A stretch of DNA of 15,469 nucleotides from Anaerolineales bacterium UBA3001 (GTDB lineage Bacteria; Chloroflexota; Anaerolineae; Anaerolineales; UBA11657). Position numbers and translations under genes: made by a program. The notes beneath the pieces are model-generated. The model was given only the letters and a program-made list of their open reading frames with translations. It made no database searches and was not told where the DNA came from. The first letter of the stretch is position 1; each line of letters begins with the position of its first letter. Below are positions 14,484-15,469 of the stretch, piece after piece. The stretch is from NCBI GenBank assembly GCA_002346435.1, contig DDZT01000114.1:1-15469 (forward strand). The letters run 5' to 3'.

Positions 14484-15469
14484 ATGAACGCGGATATATC
14501 TGAAATTCAGACATTTGATCATGATGTGGTTGTTATAGGGGCTGGGGGAGCAGGACTCAGAGCTGCTATAGAATGTTCTGCCCAAGGTCTAAATACCGGC
14601 ATGATTTGTAAATCATTATTGGGAAAGGCTCATACAGTTATGGCTGAGGGTGGTGCAGCAGCTTCGTTGGGTCATACAGATGAGCGCGATAATTGGAAGG
14701 TTCATTTTAGAGATACGATACGTGGTGGTAAGTTTCTTAATCAGTGGAGAATGGCCGAGCTACATGCGCAGCATGCTGCGGATAGGGTTAGGGAGCTGGA
14801 GGAATGGGGCGCGGTGTTTGATCGTACGCCAGATGGATATATTAATCAACGCCCGTTTGGAGGCCATCGCTATCCTAGGCTTGCCCATACAGGTGATCGT
14901 ACGGGCCTTGAGATCATCCGTACTTTGCAGGATTATGGAATTCATCAGGGAATACATGTGCATCAAGAGTGTACTGCACTAAAACTTTTGAAAGACTCGG
15001 GCAAAATAAGCGGGGTTTTTGGATATTGGCGGGATACAGGTCGCTTTGTACTGTTTCGAACCAAGGCAGTCATTATGGCTACTGGAGGTGCTGGAAAAAT
15101 CTGGCGTGTTACAAGTAATTCTTGGGAATACACTGGAGATGGGATGGAAATGGCTTACAGCGCTGGCGCAGAATTGATTGACATGGAATTTGCTCAGTTT
15201 CATCCGACTGGAATGATTTGGCCACTAAGTGTGCGTGGAATATTAGTCACTGAAGGTGTGCGTGGCGAAGGTGGGGTTCTTCTAAATAGTGAAAACGAAA
15301 GATTTATGTTCAACTACACACCTGATCGTTTTAAAGAAGAAACTGCTGATTCACCCGAAGAAGCACAGCGATGGTTGGATGGAGATACAAGTGCTCGTAG
15401 ACCTCCTGAGTTGTTGACGCGTGACGTTGTAGCAAAGTCTATTATGAAGGAGGTTGAAGCTGGTCGTGG
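14484..15469 (+). CDS. sdhA: Succinate dehydrogenase flavoprotein subunit, 3'-truncated by window edge
   Basis: SdhA oxidises succinate to fumarate on a covalently bound FAD and passes electrons to the iron-sulfur subunit. The frame is open from ATG 14484 to the last base, giving 328 complete codons, about half of a usual SdhA. Visible motifs are the FAD-binding VVVIGAGGAGLRAAIE (15-30), KAHTVMAEGG (48-57) with H50 as the FAD-linking histidine, and GGHRYPRLAHTGDRTGLEII (126-145). ATGGAGK (199-205) follows, then FAQFHPTGM (236-244) with substrate histidine H240, TEGVRGEGG (256-264), and RDVVAKS (313-319) with probable catalytic R313. The wording, including KDNWK-like DNWKVHF, GGKFLNQWRMAELHA and FGYWRDTGRFVLF, is close to mycobacterial Sdh1 SdhA. 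Between the TEG motif and R313 there are about 29 more residues than in E. coli. AGAGG (14468-14472) overlaps the previous stop, 11 bases before the ATG. sdhB is expected downstream. Confidence 0.96.
   Translation, partial: MNADISEIQTFDHDVVVIGAGGAGLRAAIECSAQGLNTGMICKSLLGKAHTVMAEGGAAASLGHTDERDNWKVHFRDTIRGGKFLNQWRMAELHAQHAADRVRELEEWGAVFDRTPDGYINQRPFGGHRYPRLAHTGDRTGLEIIRTLQDYGIHQGIHVHQECTALKLLKDSGKISGVFGYWRDTGRFVLFRTKAVIMATGGAGKIWRVTSNSWEYTGDGMEMAYSAGAELIDMEFAQFHPTGMIWPLSVRGILVTEGVRGEGGVLLNSENERFMFNYTPDRFKEETADSPEEAQRWLDGDTSARRPPELLTRDVVAKSIMKEVEAGR

Noticed and set aside
14650..14982. A 110-codon reading frame inside the right end
   Set aside because: It overlaps sdhA in another frame. The sdhA frame carries all the family motifs, so this is a shadow.
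1..15469. tRNA, rRNA, CRISPR array, insertion sequence or attachment site
   Set aside because: Almost all the sequence is accounted for by protein genes. I saw no direct-repeat array, transposase motif, inverted terminal repeat or tRNA-like cloverleaf in the short gaps.

Overview
The window reads as a stretch of a moderately AT-rich bacterial chromosome with every recognisable gene on the + strand and intergenic gaps all under about 100 bases. The best guess for the host is a member of the Chloroflexota, possibly a marine SAR202/Dehalococcoidia-type lineage. The reasons are large GT39-type membrane proteins with YPTSWW/FVH ectodomains, a style I associate with Chloroflexota, and a succinate dehydrogenase resembling the actinobacterial Sdh1 type. 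This placement is an inference from protein style, not from a marker gene.

Region 1 (1-11290) is a surface-glycan or glycoprotein assembly cluster of seven genes. Four are cytoplasmic GT4 glycosyltransferases, the first cut by the left edge of the window. Three are polytopic GT39-type (PMT/ArnT-like, GT-C fold) enzymes that would transfer sugars from a lipid-phosphate donor on the outer face of the membrane. Two of the GT39 genes (1956-4682 and 4690-7389) are an old tandem duplication, and each carries an extracytoplasmic tail of about 500 residues containing repeated modules. The genes are packed tightly: two ATGA start/stop overlaps, and most of the other gaps are very short. Most lack a visible Shine-Dalgarno site, so they probably form one transcript with coupled translation. 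No sugar-nucleotide synthesis, flippase or polymerase gene lies in the window.

Region 2 (11390-12076) is a membrane-anchored DsbA/thioredoxin-fold protein with an intact CPHC active site. A recognisable promoter and ribosome binding site precede it, so it probably starts a new transcription unit.

Region 3 (12132-15469) holds TCA-cycle genes. These are a complete NADP-type isocitrate dehydrogenase (icd), a multi-pass membrane anchor of the Sdh1 type with a CHSCRH motif, and the first 328 codons of the succinate dehydrogenase flavoprotein (sdhA), which runs off the right edge. An iron-sulfur subunit gene (sdhB) would be expected just beyond. Regions 2 and 3 look less AT-rich than region 1 in spot counts, which fits a conserved core block beside a more variable surface-glycan block. 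No RNA genes, insertion sequences, CRISPR arrays or convincing terminators were seen.
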